The notes below the pieces were generated by a model. It was not told where the DNA came from. It saw only the letters and a list, made by a program, of their open reading frames with translations, and did not search any database. The translations under genes were made by a program, and so were the position numbers. A DNA stretch of 64,000 nucleotides. Source: Flagellimonas hymeniacidonis (lineage in GTDB: Bacteria; Bacteroidota; Bacteroidia; Flavobacteriales; Flavobacteriaceae). Of this stretch, positions 10,329 through 20,138 are shown piece after piece. The DNA lies in assembly GCF_008040165.1 (NCBI RefSeq), contig NZ_VRUR01000001.1, positions 1,259,349 to 1,323,348 on the forward strand, given 5' to 3'. The first letter of the stretch is position 1. Every line of letters starts with the position of its first letter.

Positions 10329-12764
10329 TTATTCTGTTCTTAGGCTTTTTAGTGGTTGAATCAACGCAGCATTAATGGACTGATAGCTGATCGTGAGTAT
10401 GGCAATGCTTAATGCAATTAGTCCTGCCATGAAAAAAGTAGTCCAATCTAGCCCTGTTTTATATGCAAAATCTTCTAGCCAACGACTCATTACATACCAA
10501 CCAACGGGTACTGCGAGTACAATGGAAACTCCAACAAGTTTCAAGAAATTTATACTCAATAGGCTATATATATTTTTAAAAGTGGCTCCTAGTACCATTC
10601 GAATACTGATTTCCTTTTTTCGTTGCTCCACCATAAAAGCGGATAGCGCAAATAAACCAAGGCAAGCCACAAGAATTGCTAAAACGGAAAAGGACAGAAA
10701 AATGGTTCTTATTCGAGTTACATTAGCATACATTTTGGTAAAAGAATCATTCATAAAAGCATACCGAAATGCCATGTTGGGTGAAAATTCATTCCACTTT
10801 TTTTCTACTTCCTTTAATAGGGAAACCATGTCTCCAGTATCTGCTTTTAAAGAAATTATGGAAGGGCTTACACCTCTAAAGAAACAGAGGGGCTGTACTT
10901 CTTGTTTTAAAGAATTAAAATTGAAATCTTCCACGATGCCAACGACTTCGTAAAGTCTACCATACCTCGATATTTTTTTACCAACAGGATTATCAAGGTT
11001 CAGTTTTTTTACCATGGTTTGGTTTATTATAGTTGCATCATCATCACCAATTCTATCTATAGAAAAGTTTCTTCCTTCCACCAGTTTCATGCCCAAGGTT
11101 TCCAAATAATCTTCATCTATAACCCAGGCTTGTCCAGGTACGGTTTCGTCAATATTGTCCCTGCCTTCATTTACAAAGCTGTTGCCATTTCTTTTGGCTC
11201 CTTCTAGAGGTAAATAGTCACTTATACTTGCATTGGTTACTCCGTTTAGTTTTTTCAATTCATCTTTAAAGGTATCTACTTTATCACCCAACATATTTGT
11301 TCCATAAAGTTGAATTACTTCTTCTTTTTCAAACCCTATTTTAGAGTTTAGTATAAAGTCCATCTGCTGATTTACGATAAGGGTCCCAATGATTAAAATA
11401 ATTGAAATGGTAAATTGAAATACAACAAGACCACTTCGTAATGCATTGGATTTACCGCCAGTACTAAGCTTGCCCTTAAGGACAGCAACTGGACGAAATC
11501 TTGATAGATAAAAAGAAGGATATAAACCGGCAAGTAAACCTACGGCCAAGGCAGATGTTAATAGAAGAGGAACAAATAGGGGGCTGGCGAACGGCAAACT
11601 CAATGCTTTTCCAGAGATACTACTAAAAAGCGGCATCATTAACCAAGCGATTACCAAGCCAATTATAAAGGAGATGCCGGAAAGTAAAACAGATTCGGTC
11701 AAAAATTGACCAACGAGATATCGTTTAGGCGCTCCTACTACTTTTCTTACCCCTACTTCTTTGGCTCTATTAGCGGATTTGGCCGTTGCAAGATTTACAA
11801 AATTGATGCTGGCAATGACCAAAATGAACAAGGCCACGATACCAAAAATCCATACAATCTTAATGTCGTTTCTTGAGCTGGCCTCAAAATCAATGTCATT
11901 TGAATATAGATTTATATCGGTCAAAGGCTGTAACCCAATGGAAAGACGGTCCTCAAAGCTTTCTGCCATTGCAAACCCACCTGCTTCAAACGCAGGCATT
12001 AGGTAATCTTTGATGATATGATTTGAGATTTTCTTTTGAACCTGCGGGATATTCGTTCCAGTCTTCAGGGTGATGTAGGTAAAATAGTTGTTTTGTGTCC
12101 ACCTTGTTTGTTCTCCTTCCCCAAATTCAACGCCGGATAGGGTTAGCATAAAATCGTAATCTAAGTGGGAGTTGCTGGCGAAGTCTTCCATAACCCCATT
12201 GATTCGAAATGGTTGGTCGTTGTTTCCGTTTAGATATATTGATCTTCCCACCGGATTACTTTCTCCAAAGTACTTTTCAGAAATGCTATTGGAAATCACA
12301 ATAGTACCTGGTTCGCTAAGGGAAGTTGGCGCATTTCCATAGACCATTTTGATATCCATAATATCCATAATGGACTGATCCGCATAAGCAAAACCCTCCT
12401 CATGATATTGCGTGGGGCTCCCTTCCAATCGAATTTCATTACTGCCCGCTCCATAAAACAATCCGTTATCCATTATTCTTCCTGCATTTTCAACTTCAGC
12501 AAAATCATTTAGAACAGTACTTGCCATAATGGCTGAAAAATGGATGCCACCCCTTACATTACCATCCTGGATAATGGCATTGGTCATTCTATAAATGTTG
12601 TTGGAATTTGCTACATGTTTATCATAACTGCTTTCATGAATAATATAAATTGAAATTAGAATGCATGCGGCTACACCAAAACTAAGACCGACGATGTTGA
12701 TTAAAGTAAACCCCTTGTTTTTTAAGAGATTTCTCCAAGCAACTTTTATATAGTTTTTAAGCAT
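10329..12764 (-). CDS. FtsX/MacB-like ABC transporter permease (811 aa)
   Basis: Second permease of the operon. It has the same double FtsX architecture but belongs to a separate subgroup: it has HESSYDK where the neighbours have DELSFD, and its C-terminal coupling motif reads KEISIRMVLGA instead of KEIGIRKVLGA. The tail QPLKSLRTE keeps the shared ending. Gaps to neighbours are 20 and 22 bases. The divergence of the periplasmic domains between subgroups, against constant membrane and tail motifs, suggests different periplasmic partners or substrates served by the same ATPase (inference). Confidence 0.93.
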   Translation of the reverse strand: MLKNYIKVAWRNLLKNKGFTLINIVGLSFGVAACILISIYIIHESSYDKHVANSNNIYRMTNAIIQDGNVRGGIHFSAIMASTVLNDFAEVENAGRIMDNGLFYGAGSNEIRLEGSPTQYHEEGFAYADQSIMDIMDIKMVYGNAPTSLSEPGTIVISNSISEKYFGESNPVGRSIYLNGNNDQPFRINGVMEDFASNSHLDYDFMLTLSGVEFGEGEQTRWTQNNYFTYITLKTGTNIPQVQKKISNHIIKDYLMPAFEAGGFAMAESFEDRLSIGLQPLTDINLYSNDIDFEASSRNDIKIVWIFGIVALFILVIASINFVNLATAKSANRAKEVGVRKVVGAPKRYLVGQFLTESVLLSGISFIIGLVIAWLMMPLFSSISGKALSLPFASPLFVPLLLTSALAVGLLAGLYPSFYLSRFRPVAVLKGKLSTGGKSNALRSGLVVFQFTISIILIIGTLIVNQQMDFILNSKIGFEKEEVIQLYGTNMLGDKVDTFKDELKKLNGVTNASISDYLPLEGAKRNGNSFVNEGRDNIDETVPGQAWVIDEDYLETLGMKLVEGRNFSIDRIGDDDATIINQTMVKKLNLDNPVGKKISRYGRLYEVVGIVEDFNFNSLKQEVQPLCFFRGVSPSIISLKADTGDMVSLLKEVEKKWNEFSPNMAFRYAFMNDSFTKMYANVTRIRTIFLSFSVLAILVACLGLFALSAFMVEQRKKEISIRMVLGATFKNIYSLLSINFLKLVGVSIVLAVPVGWYVMSRWLEDFAYKTGLDWTTFFMAGLIALSIAILTISYQSINAALIQPLKSLRTE

Positions 12765-12784
12765 GATGGTTCGTTTTTTGATTG

Positions 12785-15166
12785 TTATTCAGTCCTTAAA
12801 CTTTTTACAGGACTTGTTACCGCAACCTTTAGGGTTTGATAACTTATTGTAATGAGCGTAATGATCATTATTGATACAATAGCAAGGGCAAATACCCACC
12901 AATGTATCTGAGTTCTATAGGTATACCCTTGCAGCCATTGCTCCATTAAATACCATGCAATTGGAGTGGCAAAAACACCCGCTATCAGAATCAACTTGAA
13001 GAAATCCATGGAGAATAGTGTCAAAATATTACCCACGCTGCTGCCGAGCACTTTTCGTATTCCAATTTCTTTTGTGCGCTGCCCAACATAGAATAGAATG
13101 AGCCCATATAAACCAAGACACCCTATTAATATGGCTAAGGCAGAAAAGACTTTGGATAAGGAAAGATAACGCTGTTCGGTTTCGTATTGTTCTGCCACGC
13201 GTTCATCCAAAAAACGGTATTCGTAAATATATTCTGAAAACGCATTTGTCCACTGTTCTCCAATTTGTTCTAAGGTCAAAGCTGTGTTCGAGTGATTAAT
13301 TTTGATGGCCAATTCAGAAAACCATGAATTCCTTGCACCAATAAAAACAGGATTGATTTCATGAGTGAAATCCGTATCATGGAAATCCTGTACCACACCT
13401 ACAATAGTAACATCGATATCACCACTTACTTGAAGTTTTTTACCCAACATTTCCTCTGCGGATTCCAAACCTAACTTTTCACCCAACCGTTCATTCACTA
13501 ACACTTCGGTAAGCGAATCATTTTCAAAAAAGTTTCGGCCTGCTACCAATGGAATATCAAAGGTTTTCAGATAATTCTGATCACCCGCTTTAATTTCTAT
13601 ACTAAATTCTTCCTGTTCTGCTTTATTATTGTACCTCACACTTGTACCCCAATTACTAGTGGCCCCACCTGGACTGCTTAAGCAGGCAGAAACATTTTCA
13701 ACACCTGGAATTTGCGCTAGTCTTTCTTTTAGTCCTTTTAGTGGAATTGATTCCATATCCGTTGGGATGTCCACCATAACTACAAAATCTTTATCGAAGC
13801 CCAAATCTGTATTTATTGCATAATCAATTTGTCTTGAGATAATCAAAGTTGCTGCAATAAGGGTAATGGATATTGCAAATTGGGCTACAACCAATACTTT
13901 TCGTGTAGTAGCACCGCCGGTGTCGTTATGGTCTAGCTTGCCTTTTAGTGCAAGCACGGGAACGATGCGGGATAGCAACAAACCCGGATAACTACCAGAA
14001 AGGAAGGAAACCATGACCAGGACCAAGGACAAAAAGGCTATAAAGCGAATGTCCCAAAGGTCAATTGAAGCTAATTGTATTTGAAAGAGATCATTAAATG
14101 CTGGGATAAAAAGAATGGCGAGACCAATCCCAAGAAGCAAGGCGAACAATCCAATCACAAAAGTTTCTGAAAGAAATTGCCAGAACAAATGTTTTTTAAC
14201 GCTCCCAAGTACTTTGCGGACTCCAATTTCTTTAGACCTATAGAACGCCTGAGCGGTTGAAATATTTATAAAATTGATGGATGCTATAATGATTAGAAAC
14301 AAACCAATAATGCCAAAAACCCAAAGCAAGGTAGGCTCCAAACCTCCATAAACAGGATCAAGATGCATTATGGACAAAGGTTGAAGTTTATAAACATGTT
14401 TGTTTTTACTTTTTGCCCTATGTTTTTTAGGTAATTCTAGCAGTGCTGTTTCAATAGTACTGATGTCCTGATTTGGCTTTAGAAGGGCAAAACACTTTAG
14501 ATTGGTAGTAATACCATTCCAACTTTCAGAGCCGGCAAACCCAAAGAAATCTTTGATGTTATCAAAAGAGATGAATACTTCTGTCTGTAAAAAAGAAGTT
14601 TTGGGAAGATCCTTTAAAACACCGGTTATTTCAATGGTTTTATCATTTTCTAGTACAAAAGTTTTGCCGACAACGTCAATTTTACCAAACATGTTGAGTG
14701 CCATGGACTTTGTTAGTACCGCTGTGTTGGGTGCTGATAGCGAAATTTTGTTACTACCATTGATTAGGGGGTAGTTAAAAATTTTGAAAAAATCCTCTTC
14801 AGCAAAAACAATGTCTTTCTTAAACTTGTTGGTAACACCTTTTTTTTCCACGTCTATCACGAGGCCATCATATTCTACAATTTTGGCAACCTTTTCCGCG
14901 TAATCGTAATCGGCCTTAAAGGTTTTCGCGAAGGCAGGAGGAACACTGGGGTCGTATTCAATATCATCTCGATGTTCCTCGGTCACCATTCTATAAATGC
15001 GGTCCGAATTATGATGAAAATTGTCAAACGAAAGATGATAGCTTAAGAACAGATAAATTAAAATGCTGCTTCCAAAACCCACAGCAAGCCCTAGGACATT
15101 AATTGCCGTAAACACTTTTCTTTTAATTAAGTTTCGCCAGGCGATTTTAATATAGTTCTTAAACAT
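12785..15166 (-). CDS. FtsX/MacB-like ABC transporter permease (793 aa)
   Basis: First permease of the operon, 40 bases after the ATPase gene. It has the standard duplicated MacB-periplasmic/FtsX layout with coupling motifs KEIGVRKVLGS and KEIGIRKVLGS and the SPVKSLRTE tail. It is the paralogue of the sixth permease (569-2956), sharing the VPP and YAEKVAKIV segments of the first periplasmic domain. The two members of this pair are therefore not adjacent but separated by four other permeases, so the cluster did not grow only by duplication of neighbours. Confidence 0.93.
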   Translation of the reverse strand: MFKNYIKIAWRNLIKRKVFTAINVLGLAVGFGSSILIYLFLSYHLSFDNFHHNSDRIYRMVTEEHRDDIEYDPSVPPAFAKTFKADYDYAEKVAKIVEYDGLVIDVEKKGVTNKFKKDIVFAEEDFFKIFNYPLINGSNKISLSAPNTAVLTKSMALNMFGKIDVVGKTFVLENDKTIEITGVLKDLPKTSFLQTEVFISFDNIKDFFGFAGSESWNGITTNLKCFALLKPNQDISTIETALLELPKKHRAKSKNKHVYKLQPLSIMHLDPVYGGLEPTLLWVFGIIGLFLIIIASINFINISTAQAFYRSKEIGVRKVLGSVKKHLFWQFLSETFVIGLFALLLGIGLAILFIPAFNDLFQIQLASIDLWDIRFIAFLSLVLVMVSFLSGSYPGLLLSRIVPVLALKGKLDHNDTGGATTRKVLVVAQFAISITLIAATLIISRQIDYAINTDLGFDKDFVVMVDIPTDMESIPLKGLKERLAQIPGVENVSACLSSPGGATSNWGTSVRYNNKAEQEEFSIEIKAGDQNYLKTFDIPLVAGRNFFENDSLTEVLVNERLGEKLGLESAEEMLGKKLQVSGDIDVTIVGVVQDFHDTDFTHEINPVFIGARNSWFSELAIKINHSNTALTLEQIGEQWTNAFSEYIYEYRFLDERVAEQYETEQRYLSLSKVFSALAILIGCLGLYGLILFYVGQRTKEIGIRKVLGSSVGNILTLFSMDFFKLILIAGVFATPIAWYLMEQWLQGYTYRTQIHWWVFALAIVSIMIITLITISYQTLKVAVTSPVKSLRTE

Positions 15167-15206
15167 GATGGTTGTTTTTTGATTGATGAATAAACTCCTC
15201 GTTTAA

Positions 15207-15902
15207 TTATACCATTGCTCCCATAGGTTTGTTTTGACTTTCAGTAACGATTTGCCCATCGAACAAGTTGATGACTCTATGTGCATAATGGGAATCTCTG
15301 TCGGAATGCGTAACCATAACAATGGTGGTGCCTTCTTGATTCAGTTCTGTAAGCAGGTTCATAACCTCAATCCCGTTTTTGGAATCCAAGTTACCTGTAG
15401 GCTCATCCGCCAGAATTAATTTTGGATTGGTTACAACAGCTCTTGATATAGCAACTCGTTGCTGTTGCCCACCAGAAAGTTGTTGTGGAAAATGTTTTTC
15501 GCGATGTGCAATTTTCATGCGTTCCAACACTCGTTTTACGTTCTCTTTGCGTTCAGCCTTGTTCATTTTCAAATAAATCAAAGGGAGTTCTACGTTTTCA
15601 TAAACAGTGAGCTCGTCAATTAGGTTGAAGCTCTGGAAAACAAAGCCCAAATTCCCTTTGCGCAATTGAGTGCGTTGGCTTTCTTTTAACCCTCCAACTT
15701 CATGCCCGCCAAATTGGTAGCTTCCATCTGTGGGATTATCCAGCATTCCTATAATGTTTAGCAGGGTTGATTTTCCACAACCCGATGGGCCCATAATGGC
15801 CACAAATTCACCTTCTGCTACATTTAGATTTACACCATTTAATGCTAGCGTTTCTACTTCTTCTGTTCTAAAGCTTTTTTTAAGATTCTGTATCTGTATC
15901 AT
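15207..15902 (-). CDS. ABC transporter ATP-binding protein, LolD/MacB type (231 aa)
   Basis: This is the only ATPase of the operon and must energise all the FtsX permeases downstream (inference from gene content). Walker [10 protein letters not shown] is at residues 38-46, the Q-loop lies in the FVFQSFNL segment, the signature is LSGGQQQR, Walker B is [12 protein letters not shown], and the switch histidine is in VTHS. Length and the ADEPTGNLD stretch are typical of the MacB/LolD/FtsE ATPases that pair with FtsX permeases. It lies 69 bases after the adaptor gene and 40 before the first permease. In the cell it would sit on the cytoplasmic face of the inner membrane as a dimer. Confidence 0.95.
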   Translation of the reverse strand: MIQIQNLKKSFRTEEVETLALNGVNLNVAEGEFVAIMGPSGCGKSTLLNIIGMLDNPTDGSYQFGGHEVGGLKESQRTQLRKGNLGFVFQSFNLIDELTVYENVELPLIYLKMNKAERKENVKRVLERMKIAHREKHFPQQLSGGQQQRVAISRAVVTNPKLILADEPTGNLDSKNGIEVMNLLTELNQEGTTIVMVTHSDRDSHYAHRVINLFDGQIVTESQNKPMGAMV

Positions 15903-15971
15903 TTTTTTGATTGTTATTCTTACGTTGTTTTAAAAAGACATCAGGATGACCCCCGATGTGACACTTAATAT

Positions 15972-17222
15972 TTATTTTAATACAATTCTTTCGGCTGTGC
16001 CAAAACTATCGTAGTTACTTGTGATTACATTTTCCCCTGGTTCCAAGCCTTCTAAAACTTCATAGTATCTGGAGTTTTGCTTGCCAATTCGGATGTTTCT
16101 TTTCACAGCTTCATTTTCATTTGTGCCAACCACAAATACCCATTGTCCGCCAGTACTTTGGAAAAACCCTCCTTTTGGGAGCAGCAATGCTTCGTTAGAT
16201 GCACCAAGTTGTAGTCTTATATTATAGCTCTGACCTGCACGGATGGTTTCTGGTTTGTCATCCGTAAAAACCAAGTCTACCTTAAACCTTCCATTTCTTA
16301 CTTCGGGATATACTTTTCTCAAGCGAAGCCCGTACTCCTTTTCATTTCGCTCTAATGTGGCAGATAAATCTCGCTTTACACGATCTATATAATGCTCATC
16401 TATCTCTGCTTCAATTTTAAAATCGGTAAGTACATTTATTTGTCCAATACGTTCCCCCTGTGCTATGCTCTGCCCTATTTCGGCATCCAGAAAACCTAAC
16501 TGGCCATCTGCAGGAGCTCTAACGTTTAAATGATCTAGACGTTCATAAACCATGGACAGGGTTTTGCGCATTCTTTGTAGATCTGCATCGAGCCCGGTGA
16601 GGGATGTTTTTCGCAGTTCATCATCCTGTTCAGTTTGCAATTTTACAATGTCGCGCTGTTTCTTGGCCAACTCATAGTTCTCTTTAGAGAGAAGGTATGT
16701 CTCTTTTGAAATCAGCTCATCTGCAAACAAAGCCTCATTTTGCTCATAATTTCGCTTTAGTCTTTGCAAGTCATATTCGGTGGTAGCGAGAGACCTTCTA
16801 CCTTCCACTTGTCTTGAATCAAAAGTCAGTTTGGTGGATCTTAAATCGTTTTGTTTTAGGGCGAGGTTACTTTCACTAGCTAAAATCTGCTCATAAAGTC
16901 CCATGTTTTCTAGCTTAAGAATGATGTCACCCTTTTTAACCATGGTTCCCTCTTCAATCAACTTTTCGGAAACACGACCACCCTCATATGCATCCATATA
17001 AATAGTTGCAATGGGAGCTACGGACCCGTTTATGGTGATATAATCATCGAACTTTCCTTGTGTTACTTGTGCAATAGAGAGGCGTTCCTTTTCTGTCCGG
17101 TATGTAGAAACAGAGTTGGCAAAAAGCAACTTCCAGCCAGTAAATAAGACCAATGCACCCAAAGCGATGTAGCCGTAGTGTTTTGGCTTAAGCCCTTTCT
17201 TTTTTTCTAATTGTATATCCAT
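15972..17222 (-). CDS. HlyD/MacA-like periplasmic adaptor (416 aa)
   Basis: Membrane-fusion protein linking the inner-membrane permeases to the outer-membrane factor. It has a short cytoplasmic start, one membrane anchor at about residues 17-34, a split biotinyl-lipoyl domain (first half around 80-105, including a GTMVKKGDIILKLEN type turn), and a long helical hairpin about 115-230. The second lipoyl half (RAPADGQLGFL) and a beta-barrel and membrane-proximal domain follow. It is 8 bases downstream of the TolC-like gene and precedes the ATPase, giving the order outer membrane, adaptor, ATPase, permeases. The N-terminal anchor rather than a lipobox matches MacA-like adaptors. Confidence 0.94.
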   Translation of the reverse strand: MDIQLEKKKGLKPKHYGYIALGALVLFTGWKLLFANSVSTYRTEKERLSIAQVTQGKFDDYITINGSVAPIATIYMDAYEGGRVSEKLIEEGTMVKKGDIILKLENMGLYEQILASESNLALKQNDLRSTKLTFDSRQVEGRRSLATTEYDLQRLKRNYEQNEALFADELISKETYLLSKENYELAKKQRDIVKLQTEQDDELRKTSLTGLDADLQRMRKTLSMVYERLDHLNVRAPADGQLGFLDAEIGQSIAQGERIGQINVLTDFKIEAEIDEHYIDRVKRDLSATLERNEKEYGLRLRKVYPEVRNGRFKVDLVFTDDKPETIRAGQSYNIRLQLGASNEALLLPKGGFFQSTGGQWVFVVGTNENEAVKRNIRIGKQNSRYYEVLEGLEPGENVITSNYDSFGTAERIVLK

Positions 17223-17230
17223 GGTATATT

Positions 17231-18571
17231 TTAGTTGATATTAAAAATAGGCAGGCCGTTGTAAAAATCGATGGTGCTTTTATTCACTTTTAAGCGGAGC
17301 CCTACTTGTAAATTTTCATTTTGAGTTACACCATATAAGTTTTTTGCTTGAAAAAGGTCTATGGCGTTAATAAGACCTTTTTCATATCTTTTTTGAGCAA
17401 TATTGAATGCCAATTCTTGCGCTTGAACTCGCTTGTTGCTTTGTTCATATTCAACTATCAAAGCTTGGTTGGTCTGAAGCAACTGTTGTAAAAGCTGGAA
17501 TAATTCCTGTTCTTGGATGTCCAGATTTGTTTTGGCCTGCTTATAAGCTATTTTTTGCTGCTTTACCCTTGAATGATTGGACCAACCCAGACTGATGGGG
17601 ATGTTGATTTGCGCGCCAGCAAAGCGAGCAAAATTATCGCTAACCTGATCTGAAAATGGGATGATATCATCATTGTCATCAAGATTTGTTTCCGAAAACC
17701 GGGTTGATAATCCAGCAATCAGTGAAATAGAGGGGTATAAACCTCCCCGTGTGGCTTGCAATTGCTTTTTTGCCGCATAGACTCTAAATTCTTGTGATTT
17801 TACAAGTGGAACAAACCCACGTGCTACTTGATATATAGAATCTATAGAAATGTTATTGTTTAAACTTTCAGACGCTGGATTCAATGTGGTCTGCAATTGA
17901 ATATCGTTTTCTTCCGTTAGATTCATTTCTTGAAGAAGCGTAAGCTTAGCAAGTGACAACAAGTTCTTGTTCTGCGTTACCAAAAGTTTATCACCTAACA
18001 AGTTAGATTCAGCCTCATACAAATCCGCCTTGGCCATAATCCCTAATTCAACTTGTTTTTTGACCAAGTCATAATTGGACTGTGAAATGTTTTGTTGCTC
18101 TAGAGAATTGGCCACCAAACCTTCATTGAATTTAATGTCATAAAAAGCGCTCATCACTCTAAAGGCCAAAAGAAATTTTTCCTGTACCACATCTTCTTGG
18201 GTGGCTTTATAAATAAATTTAGAAGCCTTTATTGTATTCAATTTTTGAAATCCCTGAAAAAGATCAATGTTGGCATTTAAACTATAGCGGTTACTATAAA
18301 ACTCATTGTTTACAAGAACCCCTGTTTGTGGATCTTCTATAAGACCGGAGTTATATATGTAGTTGGAAAAACCTGTAACATTGGGCAACAAGTCTCTTAC
18401 AGATTGTCTGTATGTTTCTTTACCTGCATCTTTGTTATGGGTTGTGTTTTTTACTTGGAGGTTATGTTCTATGGCATAAGCAACACACTCATCCAATGTC
18501 CATACCTTTTGAGAAAATCCGGCTACGGAAATGAAAAATATAAGTGCTGTGAAGTATTGTTTGATCGTCAT
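17231..18571 (-). CDS. TolC family outer-membrane efflux protein (446 aa)
   Basis: First gene of the efflux operon. A signal peptide (about residues 1-20, ending GFSQ) is followed by the WTLDECVAYAIEHN start typical of TolC/OprM proteins. Two long repeats of helical coiled coil follow, each with the usual periodic A/L/Q-rich helices. The product should form the trimeric outer-membrane channel for the adaptor and permeases encoded downstream. The gene is divergent from the sigma-54 response regulator, with a 202-base gap holding palindromic sites. Confidence 0.94.
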   Translation of the reverse strand: MTIKQYFTALIFFISVAGFSQKVWTLDECVAYAIEHNLQVKNTTHNKDAGKETYRQSVRDLLPNVTGFSNYIYNSGLIEDPQTGVLVNNEFYSNRYSLNANIDLFQGFQKLNTIKASKFIYKATQEDVVQEKFLLAFRVMSAFYDIKFNEGLVANSLEQQNISQSNYDLVKKQVELGIMAKADLYEAESNLLGDKLLVTQNKNLLSLAKLTLLQEMNLTEENDIQLQTTLNPASESLNNNISIDSIYQVARGFVPLVKSQEFRVYAAKKQLQATRGGLYPSISLIAGLSTRFSETNLDDNDDIIPFSDQVSDNFARFAGAQINIPISLGWSNHSRVKQQKIAYKQAKTNLDIQEQELFQLLQQLLQTNQALIVEYEQSNKRVQAQELAFNIAQKRYEKGLINAIDLFQAKNLYGVTQNENLQVGLRLKVNKSTIDFYNGLPIFNIN

Positions 18572-18595
18572 AGTTATTTACTGTGCCAAACTATT

Positions 18596-18612
18596 TACCA
18601 TTCTTATGCCAA
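18596..18612 (-). promoter_or_regulatory. weak sigma-54-like promoter candidate for the efflux operon
   Basis: Read on the minus strand this is TTGGCATAAGAATGGTA. The -24 half (TTGGCA, with GG) fits the sigma-54 consensus well. Ten bases later the -12 dinucleotide is GT instead of the expected GC, so the match is incomplete. It is suggested mainly because an NtrC-type activator is encoded next door. Confidence 0.25.
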
Positions 18613-18672
18613 AGAATTAAATGACACATTATCAATTAGTTGAGATGATTTTCAAAGACAACACAATCTCAA

Positions 18673-18713
18673 TGTGTAAAATTTTTATACAAAAAATGTC
18701 AAATTATTTTACA
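18673..18713. promoter_or_regulatory. pair of palindromic operator-like sites in the divergent gap
   Basis: Two imperfect palindromes of the form TGTnnAAA...TTTnACA lie side by side. Site 1 is TGTGTAAAATTTTTATACA (18673-18691, 8 of 9 pairs) and site 2 is TGTCAAATTATTTTACA (18697-18713, 7 of 8 pairs). Their centres are 23 bases apart. They lie about 100-140 bases upstream of the TolC-like start codon and 60-100 bases upstream of the response-regulator start. That is where an NtrC-type enhancer or autoregulatory site would be expected. Binding by the neighbouring regulator is inferred. Confidence 0.55.
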
Positions 18714-18773
18714 CCGAATAAAAAGATAACAGTTCAATTCGTAGTTTTAAATCAGATATGAATTGAAGATTAC

Positions 18774-20138
18774 ATGATTGACGCCAATATTTTAGTGATT
18801 GATGACAACAAAAGCGTGCTAAGCGCTTTGGAGATTTTATTGCAATTTGAATATGAAAGTGTTCAAACGCTCTTTAATCCAAATCAAATTTCTTCATTTC
18901 CAAATATGGAAAAGATTGATATTGTGCTTTTGGACATGAATTTTTCTGCAGGAGTAAATACCGGTAATGAAGGTTTGTTCTGGTTAAATGAAATTAAGAA
19001 GAAATCGCCCAACACCTCTGTAATTATGATGACCGCCTATGGCGCAGTTGATTTGGCGGTCACCGCGTTAAAACAAGGGGCATCAGATTTTGTATTAAAA
19101 CCATGGAACAACGAACGCTTGTTAACAACAGTGAAATCTGCATATGAACTTAGAAAGTCCAAAATAGAGATTCATAAACTTAAAAGGAAAGAGAGCAACC
19201 TTAAACAGGTGATTAATGATGACAAGAATTTCATCATTGGAAATTCAAAAGCGTTAATGTCGGTTTTAAATTTAGTTAGAAAAGTGGCCAAGACCGACGT
19301 AAATGTTTTGATTACTGGAGAAAATGGAACTGGGAAAGAGCTGATTGCAAGAGAACTTCACCGATTGTCATCCAGAAAAGATGAGGTATTTATTGGGGTA
19401 GACATGGGCTCTATTGCAGAGAATTTGTTTGAAAGCGAACTCTTTGGGCACCTAAAAGGCTCCTTTACAGATGCAAAAGAAGATCGGGCAGGTAAATTTG
19501 AAGCCGCACACCAAGGCACATTGTTTTTGGATGAGATGGGCAATCTTTCCTTACAAATGCAAGCCAAGTTGTTATCCGCAATTCAAAATAAATCGGTGGT
19601 GCGTGTTGGATCAAACAAATTAATTAATGTAGATATTAGATTGGTTTGTGCTACCAATTGTAATTTGGAACAAATGGTAGCGGATGGCCTTTTTAGAGAG
19701 GACCTTTTATATAGAATAAATACCATACACATTGAAGTGCCCCCGCTTCGTCAGCGAGATGGAGATATATTAATTCTTGCCGATTTTTACTTGAAGAGAT
19801 TTGCAAACAAATATGATAGACCAGGCCTTCGCATTAATCAGTTGGCTCAAGAGAAACTAATAGAATATTCCTGGCCGGGAAATATAAGGGAGCTGCAACA
19901 CACCATGGAAAGAGCTGTTATACTTTCGGAAGGAAATGTGCTTAAACCAACCGACTTTTTACTGCATTCCAAGCCGCTGCAATCATTTGAAAATGGACCA
20001 GCAACACTAGACGAGATGGAACTCCAGATGATTTCCAAGGCCTTGGACCAGCATGATGGAAATTATAGTGCTGCCTCAGAGCAACTAGGAATTTCACGAC
20101 AAACGCTATATAATAAGTTGAAGAAAAAGAAGAAATAA
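18774..20138 (+). CDS. sigma-54-dependent response regulator, NtrC family (454 aa)
   Basis: Two-component activator of sigma-54 RNA polymerase. Receiver domain occupies about residues 4-120, with phosphoacceptor D54 (LLDMNF), T87 and K109 in the usual places. The AAA+ domain, about 145-385, has Walker A GENGTGKE and a GTLFLDEMG Walker B. A C-terminal Fis-type helix-turn-helix covers about 415-454. The sigma-54 contact loop reads GSFTDA instead of GAFTGA: the threonine and phenylalanine are kept, two positions differ. The stop overlaps the kinase start (TAATG). Being divergent from the efflux operon, it most likely controls it in response to envelope stress or a toxic compound; that is inference. 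Confidence 0.95.
   Translation: MIDANILVIDDNKSVLSALEILLQFEYESVQTLFNPNQISSFPNMEKIDIVLLDMNFSAGVNTGNEGLFWLNEIKKKSPNTSVIMMTAYGAVDLAVTALKQGASDFVLKPWNNERLLTTVKSAYELRKSKIEIHKLKRKESNLKQVINDDKNFIIGNSKALMSVLNLVRKVAKTDVNVLITGENGTGKELIARELHRLSSRKDEVFIGVDMGSIAENLFESELFGHLKGSFTDAKEDRAGKFEAAHQGTLFLDEMGNLSLQMQAKLLSAIQNKSVVRVGSNKLINVDIRLVCATNCNLEQMVADGLFREDLLYRINTIHIEVPPLRQRDGDILILADFYLKRFANKYDRPGLRINQLAQEKLIEYSWPGNIRELQHTMERAVILSEGNVLKPTDFLLHSKPLQSFENGPATLDEMELQMISKALDQHDGNYSAASEQLGISRQTLYNKLKKKKK

Noticed and set aside
10393..10953. A 186-codon open frame on the plus strand inside a permease gene
   Set aside because: It is antisense to a well-supported permease gene and its product has no protein-like features of its own; it is a shadow frame, as are the similar frames at 4308-4691 and 30295-30798.
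18581..18590. A second GTGCCA as sigma-54 -24 element
   Set aside because: Ten bases further the required GC is absent and the site lies too close to the start codon.
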